The notes: a model not told the origin generated them from the letters alone. A DNA stretch of 64,000 bases from an uncultured Gammaproteobacteria bacterium (GCA_913048385.1 CAJWVZ010000006.1:1-64000), one strand, 5' to 3'; counted from the stretch's first letter, positions 17,141-26,108 are shown. Numbers and translations are program-made.

Positions 17141-18040
17141 ATGCCTGATAAAGAATCAATGATCGAAGGACCAACCTCACACAATTATTTTTCGCAACGG
17201 CTGCGTCTCAATTATGTAGATTGGGGTAATCCGACTGCACCTCCGATGCTTCTTGTGCACGGAGGGCTCGATCATTGCAGGAACTGGGACTGGGTTGCCA
17301 GTCACTTTCGAGATGAATACCACGTCATTGCCCCAGATTTGCGTGGCCATGGCGACAGTGATTGGATGATTGGAGGAGCTTATAACCAATTAGATTATTT
17401 ATACGATATTACTCAGCTCTTGCATCAAAAGGGAATGGAGCCGGTGACGATTATTGGGCACTCCATGGGCGGTGCAATCTCGTTACTGTATGCTTCACTT
17501 TTTCCACATAAAGTGAGGAGGCTTGTGGTTATCGAAGGGCTCGGTCCTTCCCCTAGCATGGAGGCGACTTACGCGGAAAAAGTTAAAAGCGACCAGATTC
17601 GAAAATGGATGGAGAACTTACGCAAATCGTCAGGACGACTAACTCGTCGGTACCCGACTCTCGAGGATGCGGTTCAGCGTATGAAAAATGAAAACCCTCA
17701 CTTGTCTGATGAACAGGCACGGCACCTCACTACCTTCGGTAGCAATCAAAATGAAGACGGGACTTACAGCTGGAAATTTGATAATTATGCGCGGTTTTTT
17801 GAATTTGGTGGCCGGCCGACCCAAGAGGTTAGGGAGCTGTGGGGAGATATAACTTGTCCTACGCTGCTTGTCCGTGGAGTTGAATCCTGGGCATCTGACC
17901 CAGTCAAAGACGGCAGGGTCAAATACCTAAAATGTCCGATACAGGTTGAGGCTTTTGAGGGCGCGGGTCACTGGGTTCATCACGATAAGCTCGGAGAATT
18001 TGTTCACCGAGTTAAAGAGTTCCTGAAAAATGATGGGTAA
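17141..18040 (+). CDS. Alpha/beta hydrolase
   Basis: A 299-residue cytoplasmic protein with the full catalytic set: LLVHGGLDHCRNW, PDLRGHGDSDW, elbow IIGHSMGGAIS with nucleophile Ser, an acidic residue in the LLVRGVESWASDP strand and His in GAGHWVHHDK. The pattern is close to haloalkane-dehalogenase or epoxide-hydrolase-like relatives of unknown substrate. The start is uncertain: ATG at 17141 and ATG at 17159 both lack a good ribosome site, and an open frame reaches back to a TTG at 17012. Confidence 0.85.
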   Translation: MPDKESMIEGPTSHNYFSQRLRLNYVDWGNPTAPPMLLVHGGLDHCRNWDWVASHFRDEYHVIAPDLRGHGDSDWMIGGAYNQLDYLYDITQLLHQKGMEPVTIIGHSMGGAISLLYASLFPHKVRRLVVIEGLGPSPSMEATYAEKVKSDQIRKWMENLRKSSGRLTRRYPTLEDAVQRMKNENPHLSDEQARHLTTFGSNQNEDGTYSWKFDNYARFFEFGGRPTQEVRELWGDITCPTLLVRGVESWASDPVKDGRVKYLKCPIQVEAFEGAGHWVHHDKLGEFVHRVKEFLKNDG

Positions 18041-18087
18041 AATTAAGAACTTCGACGTTCCCCCATAAGAATAGTAAGAGCCTTTTT

Positions 18088-18219
18088 TTAGTTTGGCAGT
18101 AAGCCATATAAGATCCATGCGAACCAAATAAGCGCGATTACCTTGTAGTACCATTTCCAATGACTCATAACATTCAATAAAGCCTTGACCGGCCGTGTTA
18201 GAAAACTATCAGTGTTCAT
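18088..18219 (-). CDS. Small single-span membrane protein
   Basis: A 43-codon reading frame starting at ATG 18219 and ending at TAA 18088. The product is basic at the N-terminal side (TRPVKALLNVMSHWKWYYK) and then has one transmembrane helix (VIALIWFAWILYGLLP). It starts 33 nt after the stop of the upstream gene on the same strand, so it could be the last cistron of that unit. No clear ribosome site is visible, which lowers confidence. The Trp/Tyr-rich border before the helix is typical of real small membrane proteins. Confidence 0.45.
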   Translation of the reverse strand: MNTDSFLTRPVKALLNVMSHWKWYYKVIALIWFAWILYGLLPN

Positions 18220-18252
18220 GTTTTTTTGCGTAACTGCATCTTGCGTTATGAT

Positions 18253-19227
18253 TTATTGATCGCTTTTAGCTAGCGACTCTTCCACTCTAGCGCCTCTCAA
18301 AATGTTAGCCATGCCATAGTTTCCTTCATGGCATGCGTATTCATAAATTAGGCCGGCAACCTTATAGATTGGAATGATACCCTTAATGTCATGTGTGAAT
18401 GTAGACGGATCGTTGACGGTAAATTCGTAGTCAATTCTATTGTCGCTGGCTCGTGTAAATTTTTCTATAAGGCGTTTATTTTCTGAGCTTCCCACAGATG
18501 AAAAAGAGTTTGTCAGGCCATTAAAATTTTTGGTTTCAACCACCAATGAATCCCCCTCCCAATGCCCGCGGGAGTCCCCGGACCAGAGGCCGATTTCGGA
18601 TGGCGCATGGGCTTGATTTCCGAGCGGAACGATCCGAGCATCGTGAATCATTTCGGTTATGATTACCACGTGGTCTTTGTTCTGAATAATTTGCAAATTA
18701 TTGTTGTAAAAACTTGGTGAGACTGGGGGACCAGAGTTGAAACCAACGATACAGCGATCAGAGAGGGGGCGATCCTCGGGTCCATTGGTCGCAAAATTAA
18801 CGCCGATAGCATTGCGGACTGGACGCTGGCCAAACACGCCTTTTTTTGCGGTCATCTTTGTTGCTGGCATCCTCCCGTCCTCTGGATAAAAGATATGTGA
18901 CGTTAACCGGTTCTGACCTATTCCAGCGCTTTCGATCCAGAAGTCATTATAAGACTCATCAACGCCTGTGCCCGGTATTGCCGCATCGGAGCGTTTGTCT
19001 GACGCCTCAGTTTCAGCTTTGATTTGCGCCAATTCTTCTCCGGTCAAATATTTTCGCACCCCATACTTGGCTGGGCGTTGCATTGGCGTGTCTGACGAAA
19101 AGTTCCAAACCCCCTGAAGATCGGGAAAGCCCCAAGCAGTCCTAGGTGAAACAAAATTATCGGCTGCGTCACCTAAGTTTGGAATTAAGAAAATCAAAAG
19201 AACATATGCTACGTAATTTTTCTTCAT
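18253..19227 (-). CDS. Exported hypothetical protein of the 'PDLQGVW' family
   Basis: A 324-residue protein with a signal peptide (MKKNYVAYVLLIFLIPNLGDA). It contains FPDLQGVWNFSSDTP, LTGEELAQIKAE, HDARIVPLGNQAH and the signature GLWSGDSRGHWEGDSLVVETKNFNG. I recognise this as a widespread but unnamed secreted family that is often multi-copy near TonB receptors and PQQ dehydrogenases in marine Gammaproteobacteria and Acidobacteria. Its biochemical role is unknown. Two late cysteines are present (DRCIVGFN and YACHEGNY). It is in one unit with the gene at 19273-19797, 45 nt apart. Confidence 0.8.
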   Translation of the reverse strand: MKKNYVAYVLLIFLIPNLGDAADNFVSPRTAWGFPDLQGVWNFSSDTPMQRPAKYGVRKYLTGEELAQIKAETEASDKRSDAAIPGTGVDESYNDFWIESAGIGQNRLTSHIFYPEDGRMPATKMTAKKGVFGQRPVRNAIGVNFATNGPEDRPLSDRCIVGFNSGPPVSPSFYNNNLQIIQNKDHVVIITEMIHDARIVPLGNQAHAPSEIGLWSGDSRGHWEGDSLVVETKNFNGLTNSFSSVGSSENKRLIEKFTRASDNRIDYEFTVNDPSTFTHDIKGIIPIYKVAGLIYEYACHEGNYGMANILRGARVEESLAKSDQ

Positions 19228-19272
19228 GTTTTGTTGTTCTCTAGACTCTCAGTTAAAAAATTTGAATCGCTT

Positions 19273-19797
19273 TTAGAAAGCTCTTTGCTCTAAAAACATG
19301 CCTTTAAATTGATTAAATTTTTCTTGCTGTTCCTTAAATAATCCCAGGAAATCTTCTTTTTCATGGGGAGTGCAGGTGCCGGATTGCTTTCCCTCTCTGA
19401 GAGGGCGGTTTGTCTCTTTAATGACAATCTCCCCTGAGGTCCGATTAATTTCAAAGAAGTAGGTATTTGTCATGCCAATGGGCCTAACATAAATAGTATC
19501 GACATTAAAATTTGCTCGGTAGCGTTTATTCGGATTGAGTCCCCAGCCGTTTTCTACGATGTCATTCCAGTCTGGCATGGAGGCGGCAGGTTGGTAAGGA
19601 ATATTTACTGGAAACCAATAAGCTATCTCATTTAATTCGTCTAACTGCATGAATCTGAGGCCGGCGCTGACGTAAGAGAACTCCCATTCCGTTTCCTCGC
19701 AGACTAAAAAAATATCTGCATACGAGATCGCAGAAAACGGAATTAAAAATATGATTGGAAACAAGTTTTTTCTAAAAAATTTTAAAATATTTCTCAT
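19273..19797 (-). CDS. Exported hypothetical protein
   Basis: A 174-residue protein with an N-terminal signal or anchor (about residues 10-27, LFPIIFLIPFSAISYA). The rest has aromatic strands (ETEWEFSYVSAGLRFMQL, ANFNVDTIYVRPIGMTNTYFFEINRTSGEIVIKE, shortened here to its first part) that suggest a small beta-rich periplasmic domain, with Cys residues near both ends (FLVCEETE and GTCTPHE) placed to form a disulfide. I do not recognise the family. It is first in a likely two- or three-gene unit running down to 18088. Confidence 0.65.
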   Translation of the reverse strand: MRNILKFFRKNLFPIIFLIPFSAISYADIFLVCEETEWEFSYVSAGLRFMQLDELNEIAYWFPVNIPYQPAASMPDWNDIVENGWGLNPNKRYRANFNVDTIYVRPIGMTNTYFFEINRTSGEIVIKETNRPLREGKQSGTCTPHEKEDFLGLFKEQQEKFNQFKGMFLEQRAF

Positions 19798-19920
19798 CCC
19801 TTAAATTTATCTTGTAGCTTTTACTTCTCGCTCGGAATTATAGCGCTTACGTCAGCGGGGTAGGTTTTCACTGTCGCATAAAAGTCTGCGACAGTCATTT
19901 CAAATGTTTCCCATAAATAG

Positions 19921-20520
19921 CTATGACTCAGTGGTGTTTATAATACTAGCGACTACAAGGTCAGCAATGTCGGCGATTTTTTTGCTGCTGCTGCCTGCTC
20001 TCGCCTGAGATTTTAAACCGATTATAGTCGTGACTAGGAAATCTGCAACAATAGCCGGATCAAGCGTTTCACTGATCTCGCCTGAGGTTTGCGCGGATGT
20101 TACCGCTTCGGTGAAGATTTTTTTCGTCGATTTTATATTTCTTTTAAAAATACGAGCTACCTTAATATCGCGTTGTGCAAATTCAACGACAGTGTTCATA
20201 ATTAAGCAACCTCTCCTGCCAGAGGGCCTTTGAGCTTCTGCCGATAACTGAGAAAATGTGGTTCTTATGAAATCGATAGCCGAGGGTGCTCCGGCAAGCG
20301 CTTTTTTCATATCTACAACCGACTGCTCGTCGTAGCGAGAGAGGCATTGTTCAAATAGATTTTTTTTCGAGCTAAAGGTTTGGTAAAAGCTACTCTTTGA
20401 TAATTGCATCATGAGGAGCAGCTGGTCTAGTGAGGTTGTTTCATAACCTTGAACCCAAAAGAGGTCTGTTGCGGCATTATAAGCAGCCTCAAGGTTGAAT
20501 TTACGTGGTCGTCCGGCCAT
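19921..20520 (-). CDS. TetR/AcrR family regulator
   Basis: A 199-residue regulator. The N-terminal domain is GRPRKFNLEAAYNAATDLFWVQGY followed by a recognition helix region, TTSLDQLLLMMQLSKSSFYQTF. The ligand domain shows RRGCLIMNTVVEFA, the pattern of the YxaF/LmrA-type C-terminal domain, which responds to hydrophobic or aromatic small molecules. It faces the hydrolase-propeller gene at 20676. The two matched palindromes between them are its most likely operators, giving self-control and control of the neighbour. Confidence 0.92.
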   Translation of the reverse strand: MAGRPRKFNLEAAYNAATDLFWVQGYETTSLDQLLLMMQLSKSSFYQTFSSKKNLFEQCLSRYDEQSVVDMKKALAGAPSAIDFIRTTFSQLSAEAQRPSGRRGCLIMNTVVEFAQRDIKVARIFKRNIKSTKKIFTEAVTSAQTSGEISETLDPAIVADFLVTTIIGLKSQARAGSSSKKIADIADLVVASIINTTES

Positions 20521-20588
20521 AGAAAATCAAATCAACTATTCGCAAGGGTTTCTATGATATCGTAACACGGCGGATTATTCTTGCTTTA

Positions 20589-20604
20589 AGGACTAATCAG
20601 TTCT
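20589..20604. promoter_or_regulatory. Operator 1, probable TetR-family site
   Basis: AGGACTAATCAGTTCT, an imperfect inverted repeat (one mismatch between arms). It shares the pattern AGGACTnnTCrGTyCT with operator 2. Start-to-start distance is 32 bp, about three helical turns. Confidence 0.65.
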
Positions 20605-20614
20605 ATATTCAATT

Positions 20615-20643
20615 TTGATTAGGACTGCTCGGTCCTTTATTAA
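20615..20643 (+). promoter_or_regulatory. Promoter with operator 2 in the spacer
   Basis: -35 TTGATT (20615-20620), 17-nt spacer, -10 TATTAA (20638-20643). The spacer is almost exactly filled by the palindrome AGGACTGCTCGGTCCT (20621-20636). Repressor binding there would block transcription of the gene starting at 20676. Confidence 0.65.
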
Positions 20644-20675
20644 ATTCATAACGATCTCAGCGCTCAGGAGCCTCC

Positions 20676-22514
20676 ATGATCAAAGCGACTACGCTCTCTA
20701 TTTTTTTTGCATTGGCCCTCCTAACTAATTCGGTCATGGCCGCCCAAGAATCAAGGATTAACACTGACCCGAATTTTAATCCGGACCCCACTTTATTTAA
20801 GGGTGCCGCCAATAATATCTGGATCGAAGTTTTGTTTAAGGCGGCTCCTGCTGCAGGTTCGGATAGTGTCAAAGTGGAAAATCTCAGAGTAGATCTGAGG
20901 CCTGACCGCGAGATGACCTTAAACGTGGAAATTTACAACCCAGAGGGAGCGATCCCATTGATTGTCACACCCGGCGGCATGGGAGACATCGAAGGTTTCG
21001 GCGCATTTGCAAAAAATCTGGCCGCTGCCTCGAGTGACTTAAAGGTCATTATCATGGATCGGCGTAATCTTGGGCGGTCAGAGGTCTCTTTTGCAAATGA
21101 CGAACCTTTGGGTGCTGAGGAGGCAGAGGACCTCCATGTCCTGTTACAGCGGTTAAAGATTGAATCTGCAATATTTTATGGGATGTCTTCTGGATCCCGC
21201 TCAAATATGGTTTTAGCAGAGCGGCACCCCGAGCAGGTGGACGCGCTCATCATCGCGCCGCTCACGGGCGGCCCAATCGCTGCGCAGCGCCTGTCGGACG
21301 AATATTTTTTGAGCTTTTTAAGAGATGATAGTTTGACCTCGATGGAAGCAGTAGCTCAAACGCCACTGTGGGAGGCATATTTGGAGCGCAATAGTTCGGA
21401 ACTGAAAGAAATTTTTTTTGAACAAAACGTAGAAGACTTCTTGGCTACAATGAAGATGACTGGAGAGCACCTAGCCTCCTTTCGTGCAAAAACGACGCTC
21501 GGAATGACAGACGAGCAGCTTATATCACTCGATGTACCTGCCACACTCATACTCCATCACGGCGACGAGATCGACTTTTTACACCCAAAGGTGAACTCTA
21601 GGGCTGCGACTACGTTAATCAAAAACTCCTCCTTTAAGATAGCGCCTAGCCTCGAAGCGATTGTAAATGTGGTCTTGCCGTTCGTGAAAAAGCACACCTC
21701 GGCTCTCGAACCAAAGAATATGGGCGAGGTGATAAATTCAGCGGCTAGGGATGCTGAACCTACTTTCACGGCGGATGGTCAGACAATGTATTTCAATTGC
21801 TTCGACCGGCAAGGTGAGAAGGGTTCCGATATCTGTGTTAGCCACCTTCAGGGAACAGAGTGGACCGAGCCGTCGATCGTATGGGAAGTCAGCACAAGAG
21901 ACTATTTGGAGGTCGAGCCTTTACTGTCTCCGGATGGCCAGCAACTTTATATCATGAGTACTAGGCCAGGAGGCAAGGGTGGGATGGATATCTGGGTTAG
22001 TGATCTTGTCGCCGGAAGCTGGACGCCACCTCGCAATTTAGACGGGCCGATAAACTCTGCATACGCCGACCATTGTCTCTATTTTGCAGGAGAGGAATGG
22101 GAAACCGCTTATTGGACTTCGACTCGCCCGGGAGGGTTCGGTGGGAACGATATTTGGACATCCGATCGGATCGATGGTATCTGGCAAGATGCCAGAAACC
22201 TCGGCCCCAACGTTAATTCAGCAGCCACAGAACATCATTCTCTGCCCTCACCCGACGGAAATTCGCTCTACGTTACAAGCATTCGAGAGGGAGGATATGG
22301 CGGAGAAGATATTTTTGTAACTACGCGTAACGCCGATGGGGTCTGGGGTGAATTGGTAAATCTTGGCGAACGAGTTAATTCTGATCAGCACGACCGTTGT
22401 CCTGCCTTTTCTCCAAATTTCAAGACTTTCTTTTTTGACTCTGAGCGCTCCGGCGGTTTCGGCGACAAGGACCTATGGTCTGTGCCATACAGTGCGATCG
22501 AAGATATTCGATAA
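20676..22514 (+). CDS. Exported alpha/beta hydrolase fused to a PD40 beta-propeller
   Basis: A 612-residue protein with a signal peptide (MIKATTLSIFFALALLTNSVMA). Residues about 80-345 form an alpha/beta hydrolase: LIVTPGGMGD, IMDRRNLGRSE, nucleophile elbow YGMSSGSRS and acid region LHHGDEIDFLHP. The final catalytic His is not seen where expected (KIAPSLEAIVNVVLPF). Residues about 355-605 are a WD40/PD40-like propeller with repeats ending in GGKGGMDIWVS, GGFGGNDIWTS, GGYGGEDIFVT and GGFGDKDLWSV. Such propellers bind peptides, glycans or partner proteins. AGGAG precedes the ATG. Control by the divergent TetR gene is likely. Confidence 0.85.
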   Translation: MIKATTLSIFFALALLTNSVMAAQESRINTDPNFNPDPTLFKGAANNIWIEVLFKAAPAAGSDSVKVENLRVDLRPDREMTLNVEIYNPEGAIPLIVTPGGMGDIEGFGAFAKNLAAASSDLKVIIMDRRNLGRSEVSFANDEPLGAEEAEDLHVLLQRLKIESAIFYGMSSGSRSNMVLAERHPEQVDALIIAPLTGGPIAAQRLSDEYFLSFLRDDSLTSMEAVAQTPLWEAYLERNSSELKEIFFEQNVEDFLATMKMTGEHLASFRAKTTLGMTDEQLISLDVPATLILHHGDEIDFLHPKVNSRAATTLIKNSSFKIAPSLEAIVNVVLPFVKKHTSALEPKNMGEVINSAARDAEPTFTADGQTMYFNCFDRQGEKGSDICVSHLQGTEWTEPSIVWEVSTRDYLEVEPLLSPDGQQLYIMSTRPGGKGGMDIWVSDLVAGSWTPPRNLDGPINSAYADHCLYFAGEEWETAYWTSTRPGGFGGNDIWTSDRIDGIWQDARNLGPNVNSAATEHHSLPSPDGNSLYVTSIREGGYGGEDIFVTTRNADGVWGELVNLGERVNSDQHDRCPAFSPNFKTFFFDSERSGGFGDKDLWSVPYSAIEDIR

Positions 22515-22796
22515 CTAAGTTCATAGATCGCTGATTTTGAGGAGCTGTGCGGTTGTATCGTAAAGAATTGATCCTGGTGACACGTTAAGCCCTCTATAAA
22601 AGCGGCAAGCCTTTGCGAGTTATGTAAGCGTTTTTTTTGGACAGCAAGGAATTTAGCTCAGGAAGATATCTGGTGAGATAAAAATGTTGTTAGCTCCTGA
22701 TTCTTAAAGTAGCTTTTTTTCGAGGGATATTATTGCGTGACAGAAGCTACTCTAATCCCTAACATATCGTCCTGATTTTTATATCTCTCACAAAAT

Positions 22797-23936
22797 ATGA
22801 AAGCATTTTACGAAGACTTTAAACTAGGCATTATCGGTGGCGGACAACTCGGTCGTATGCTGTTGCAAGCCTGTTCTAATTTTAATGTGACTTCCTGTGT
22901 GCTTGACCCGAGTGAGGACGGACCTTGCAGTGTCTTAGCGAGTGAGTATACGAAAGGGTCATTGCTTGATTTTGAGGCTGTTTATTCTTTTGGTAAACAG
23001 CTTGATATGCTCACCATTGAGATAGAAAACGTTAACGTTGAAGCCCTCTTTCAACTTGAGAGGGAGGGTGTTGCGGTTTACCCTCAGCCACGTGTGATAC
23101 AAATCATTCAGGATAAACGAGTTCAGAAACAATTTTATATAGATAATGAGATACCGACAGCTGACTTTGTTTTGGTGGAAAACCGCAGCGATATAGAAGC
23201 CCAGGTTGGATTTTTTCCGGCATATAACAAGCTAGGGAAAGGAGGGTATGATGGCGGGGGCGTGCAAAAACTAGAAAGCAAACACGATATACCAAAGGCC
23301 TTCGACGATCGTGGGTTATTAGAGAAGGTTATAAACTTTCAATCTGAAATTTCTGTTATCGCGGCCAGAAATGTTAAGGGCGAAATCAGTGTGTTTCCAG
23401 TGGTTGAATGTGTTTTTCATCCAACGTTAAATTTGGTGGATTACTTGGTCTCTCCGAGTTCGCTGCCCACCGAGATTCAGCAAACTGCAGAGGAGCTTGC
23501 AAAAAAAACCATTGAAAGGCTCGATATGGTTGGAATACTCGCAGTAGAAATGTTTGTCACGACTGACGGTGAAGTCTTAGTCAATGAGGTAGCGCCACGC
23601 CCTCACAACAGCGGTCATCAAACGATTAACGCCAATGATACCTCTCAGTATGAGCAACATCTTCGAGCAATTTTTGGTTTGCCTCTTGGCTCGACAGGGA
23701 TCACAAAGCCTTCAGTAATGGTGAATCTATTGGGAGAAGAGGGATATACCGGCTCGGCAATTTATGAGGGATTAGAAAAACTTTTAGCTATCCGAGGATC
23801 GAATATTTTTCTTTATGGCAAACGCATCACCAAGCCATATCGGAAAATGGGCCATGTTACAGTTCTTGGTGATGATTTGGATGATTTAAAAAGAAAGGTT
23901 CAATTAGTAAAAGAAGCAATAAAAGTAAAGGCGTGA
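22797..23936 (+). CDS. purK: N5-carboxyaminoimidazole ribonucleotide synthase
   Basis: A 379-residue ATP-grasp enzyme that converts AIR, bicarbonate and ATP to N5-CAIR in purine synthesis. Visible are the N-terminal GIIGGGQLGRML, the IEIENVNVEAL block, KLGKGGYDGGGVQ (ATP-grasp loop), VEMFVTTDGEVLVNEVAPRPHNSGH and QYEQHLRAIFGLPLG. The N-terminal extension (MKAFYEDFKLG), DPSEDGPC, LDFEAVYSFGK and the IQDKRVQKQFYIDNEIPTA segment resemble Bacteroidetes PurK much more than the shorter gammaproteobacterial form, as I recall these families. There is no purE beside it. The gene may have been acquired by transfer. Confidence 0.93.
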   Translation: MKAFYEDFKLGIIGGGQLGRMLLQACSNFNVTSCVLDPSEDGPCSVLASEYTKGSLLDFEAVYSFGKQLDMLTIEIENVNVEALFQLEREGVAVYPQPRVIQIIQDKRVQKQFYIDNEIPTADFVLVENRSDIEAQVGFFPAYNKLGKGGYDGGGVQKLESKHDIPKAFDDRGLLEKVINFQSEISVIAARNVKGEISVFPVVECVFHPTLNLVDYLVSPSSLPTEIQQTAEELAKKTIERLDMVGILAVEMFVTTDGEVLVNEVAPRPHNSGHQTINANDTSQYEQHLRAIFGLPLGSTGITKPSVMVNLLGEEGYTGSAIYEGLEKLLAIRGSNIFLYGKRITKPYRKMGHVTVLGDDLDDLKRKVQLVKEAIKVKA

Positions 23937-23970
23937 GTAAAATGACCATTAAATGCTTTCGATATCTCTG

Positions 23971-26034
23971 CTAGAAGTCCAAGTTAAGCGTTATGCCATA
24001 TCGCGCGGGCTCGCCCAATTGCGTATAGCTTTTAGGGTTATAGTTATCTCTCGGATCATTACCAAAGAAAAATCCACGGACTAAGTAGTCCTGGTTATTA
24101 ATATTCCTTCCCCAGATAGTAAGCCTCCAGTCTTTCCGGCTGTATCTCACGCTAGCATTAAGCAAGTTATATTTCTCTGATTGGCCATTGTGGCTATCGG
24201 AGAAATAAAACCTGTCTCTGCCTTGCAAGTTAGCATCAAATTCTATAGCAGAATTGAGCTTAGCGCTGATCCCTAATGTGTATTGATAATTTGGCGCGTG
24301 GGCTTGTTGTCTACCATTTAAGTTTTCACCGGCGGAGTTTATGAAGGTCTTGTATTTGGTTTTTAAAATACCAGCCGAGCTGTAAAGCATCACTCTCTCA
24401 GTCGCATTAAACTCTCCAGATACCTCTAATCCGTAATTGGATCCGCTGGCAGCATTTCCGATATATTCTATAAATTCAGAACTCCCGTTTGAGCGAGTTT
24501 GAACGAGAGAGCTAGAAATTTGGACGTCAACCCTGTCCATAAAAAAGAGTGTTACCTGAGTTCTTATTTTTTCATTGTATTGGGAGCCCTTAAATCCTAG
24601 TTCATAATTCAATAATCTCTCCGCATCAAATTCGCGAAACTCTTTGTCGAGAGTTCCATCAGTATTAAACCCACCGGTTTTATAACCCTGAGAAACGCTC
24701 GCATAAAGAATGTTGTCCTGACCCGTTGTGTAAGTTAATGCAGCTTTTCCGCCAAATAAATTCTTGTTGGGTGCAAAATCAATTTCGTTGGAGTCGTTGT
24801 AGGCCGCGTTGAAGTGCTCTGCACGCACTCCGAGAGTTAAATTCCAATTTTCACCCAACTGCGAGTTTAGTTCTGCATAGGCAGAGGATCGATTGGTTCG
24901 ATACTTGCTGTAGAAATTCTCAGAAAGAAAAGTGTAGTTTCTTTGCAAATGAGACTGTTGCTGTAAAACATAAACGCCGAAAACCCAGTCGGTAGTATCA
25001 GAAAAGATTAAACCGGAATCGGTCGACACAAACCGGATCTCGCCACTTTTTGTTTCTTTTTTACGTAAGTACTGATCGGTCGAGGAGTATTCCCAAGGAT
25101 GAAATCCATCAAAGACCCAGTCCTCATCGTATCCGTAATCAATTTTTGAGTTTGCGTAGCCGAGCAGAGTTTCGACCGTAAATTTTTCGAACTGGGTAAG
25201 TGACAGGTTTGCGCTTAAAGTTTTAGATTTTTGCCGATCTGCGCCAGGTGAGTCTGAGAGTGTGTCGCGTGTGTTGTCTAGGGAGAATGCGTCATAACCA
25301 TTATCAATATTGATAAATGAGGAGATAACATCGATCTGCGTATGTTCCGATGGAGACCACTCGAGTTGGCCTCGCATTATTCTCTCATCTCGAAAACTAG
25401 TATTCTTTCTCAAAAATTGATTGTTGTTGAAACCGTCTGTTGAATGATTTTGAGCTGAAAATCTGTATCGTAATTTTTCAGAGATTGGTCCCGACAGGTA
25501 TCCAGAGAGGCCTTTACTATCATAGTTGGCGTTTTCAAGTTGTAGTCCATAAGTTGCGCTTGATGATGGTGATTTGCTTGCTATATTTATTAGCCCCGCT
25601 AAAGCATTCGATCCGTAGCGGGTCCCCTGGGGCCCGAGCAAGATCTCAACCTGCTCAACGTCGTAAAGTAATGCTGTAGTACCGATACCACTGAAGTCGA
25701 TTCCATCAATAATAACTCCTACTGAGGAATTTAACGGCTCAGAAAATTGACCGCGCTCTCCGATTCCTCTGATTTGATAAAAACGAGCACGAGAAGAGCC
25801 TGAGGATGAATTGACGTTGGGCGCGTTAAGCAAGATTTCCTCAAGGTGGTGGGCGTTTTTTTTCTCAATAATTTCAGAGCCCACGACGCTAATGCTGGAC
25901 GAAATATCCAGTGCGTTCGACTTTCGATAATCTGCTGTAACGATGATTTCGTTTATTGTCGCAGTATTCGATTGCGCAGTAAGGGATGAGTTAGCCAGGA
26001 TGACAGCGGAGAAAGCAATTACAATTCTGAACAT
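23971..26034 (-). CDS. TonB-dependent receptor for thiamine (riboswitch-controlled)
   Basis: A 687-residue outer-membrane receptor. I start it at ATG 26034, with a GGGG ribosome site 5 nt before it and a signal peptide (MFRIVIAFSAVILANSS); the frame is open to a TTG at 26064. A TonB box-like INEIIVTAD precedes the plug, which has LNAPNVNSSSGSSRARFYQIRGIGERGQF (first and last parts), VEQVEILLGPQGTRYGSNALAG and the usual barrel. It ends GITLNLDF with a C-terminal Phe. Its TPP riboswitch and the upstream PnuC-type transporter indicate uptake of thiamine or a precursor. Confidence 0.88.
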   Translation of the reverse strand: MFRIVIAFSAVILANSSLTAQSNTATINEIIVTADYRKSNALDISSSISVVGSEIIEKKNAHHLEEILLNAPNVNSSSGSSRARFYQIRGIGERGQFSEPLNSSVGVIIDGIDFSGIGTTALLYDVEQVEILLGPQGTRYGSNALAGLINIASKSPSSSATYGLQLENANYDSKGLSGYLSGPISEKLRYRFSAQNHSTDGFNNNQFLRKNTSFRDERIMRGQLEWSPSEHTQIDVISSFINIDNGYDAFSLDNTRDTLSDSPGADRQKSKTLSANLSLTQFEKFTVETLLGYANSKIDYGYDEDWVFDGFHPWEYSSTDQYLRKKETKSGEIRFVSTDSGLIFSDTTDWVFGVYVLQQQSHLQRNYTFLSENFYSKYRTNRSSAYAELNSQLGENWNLTLGVRAEHFNAAYNDSNEIDFAPNKNLFGGKAALTYTTGQDNILYASVSQGYKTGGFNTDGTLDKEFREFDAERLLNYELGFKGSQYNEKIRTQVTLFFMDRVDVQISSSLVQTRSNGSSEFIEYIGNAASGSNYGLEVSGEFNATERVMLYSSAGILKTKYKTFINSAGENLNGRQQAHAPNYQYTLGISAKLNSAIEFDANLQGRDRFYFSDSHNGQSEKYNLLNASVRYSRKDWRLTIWGRNINNQDYLVRGFFFGNDPRDNYNPKSYTQLGEPARYGITLNLDF

Positions 26035-26037
26035 AAA

Positions 26038-26075
26038 AACCCCAATAGAATTTACTATTTTCAATTTTTGGGGTT
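26038..26075 (-). promoter_or_regulatory. SD-sequestering hairpin, riboswitch expression platform
   Basis: On the minus strand, AACCCCAA (26075-26068) can pair with TTGGGGTT (26045-26038). The second arm contains the GGGG ribosome site 5 nt before the ATG at 26034. The hairpin would hide that site, so control is probably at translation. The first arm could also pair with the GGGG of riboswitch helix P1. Confidence 0.65.
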
Positions 26076-26108
26076 AACTTTGAACTGCAGAATATATCTT
26101 CGATCGAC

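Noticed and set aside
17927-18160. A 77-codon minus-strand frame across the hydrolase end
   Set aside because: It overlaps the catalytic-His region of a clear hydrolase; the small frame at 18088-18219 in another register is the better candidate.
22515-22796. Possible regulatory RNA or riboswitch before purK
   Set aside because: I looked for purine-riboswitch or PurR-like motifs and found none; only short hairpins without a convincing T-run.
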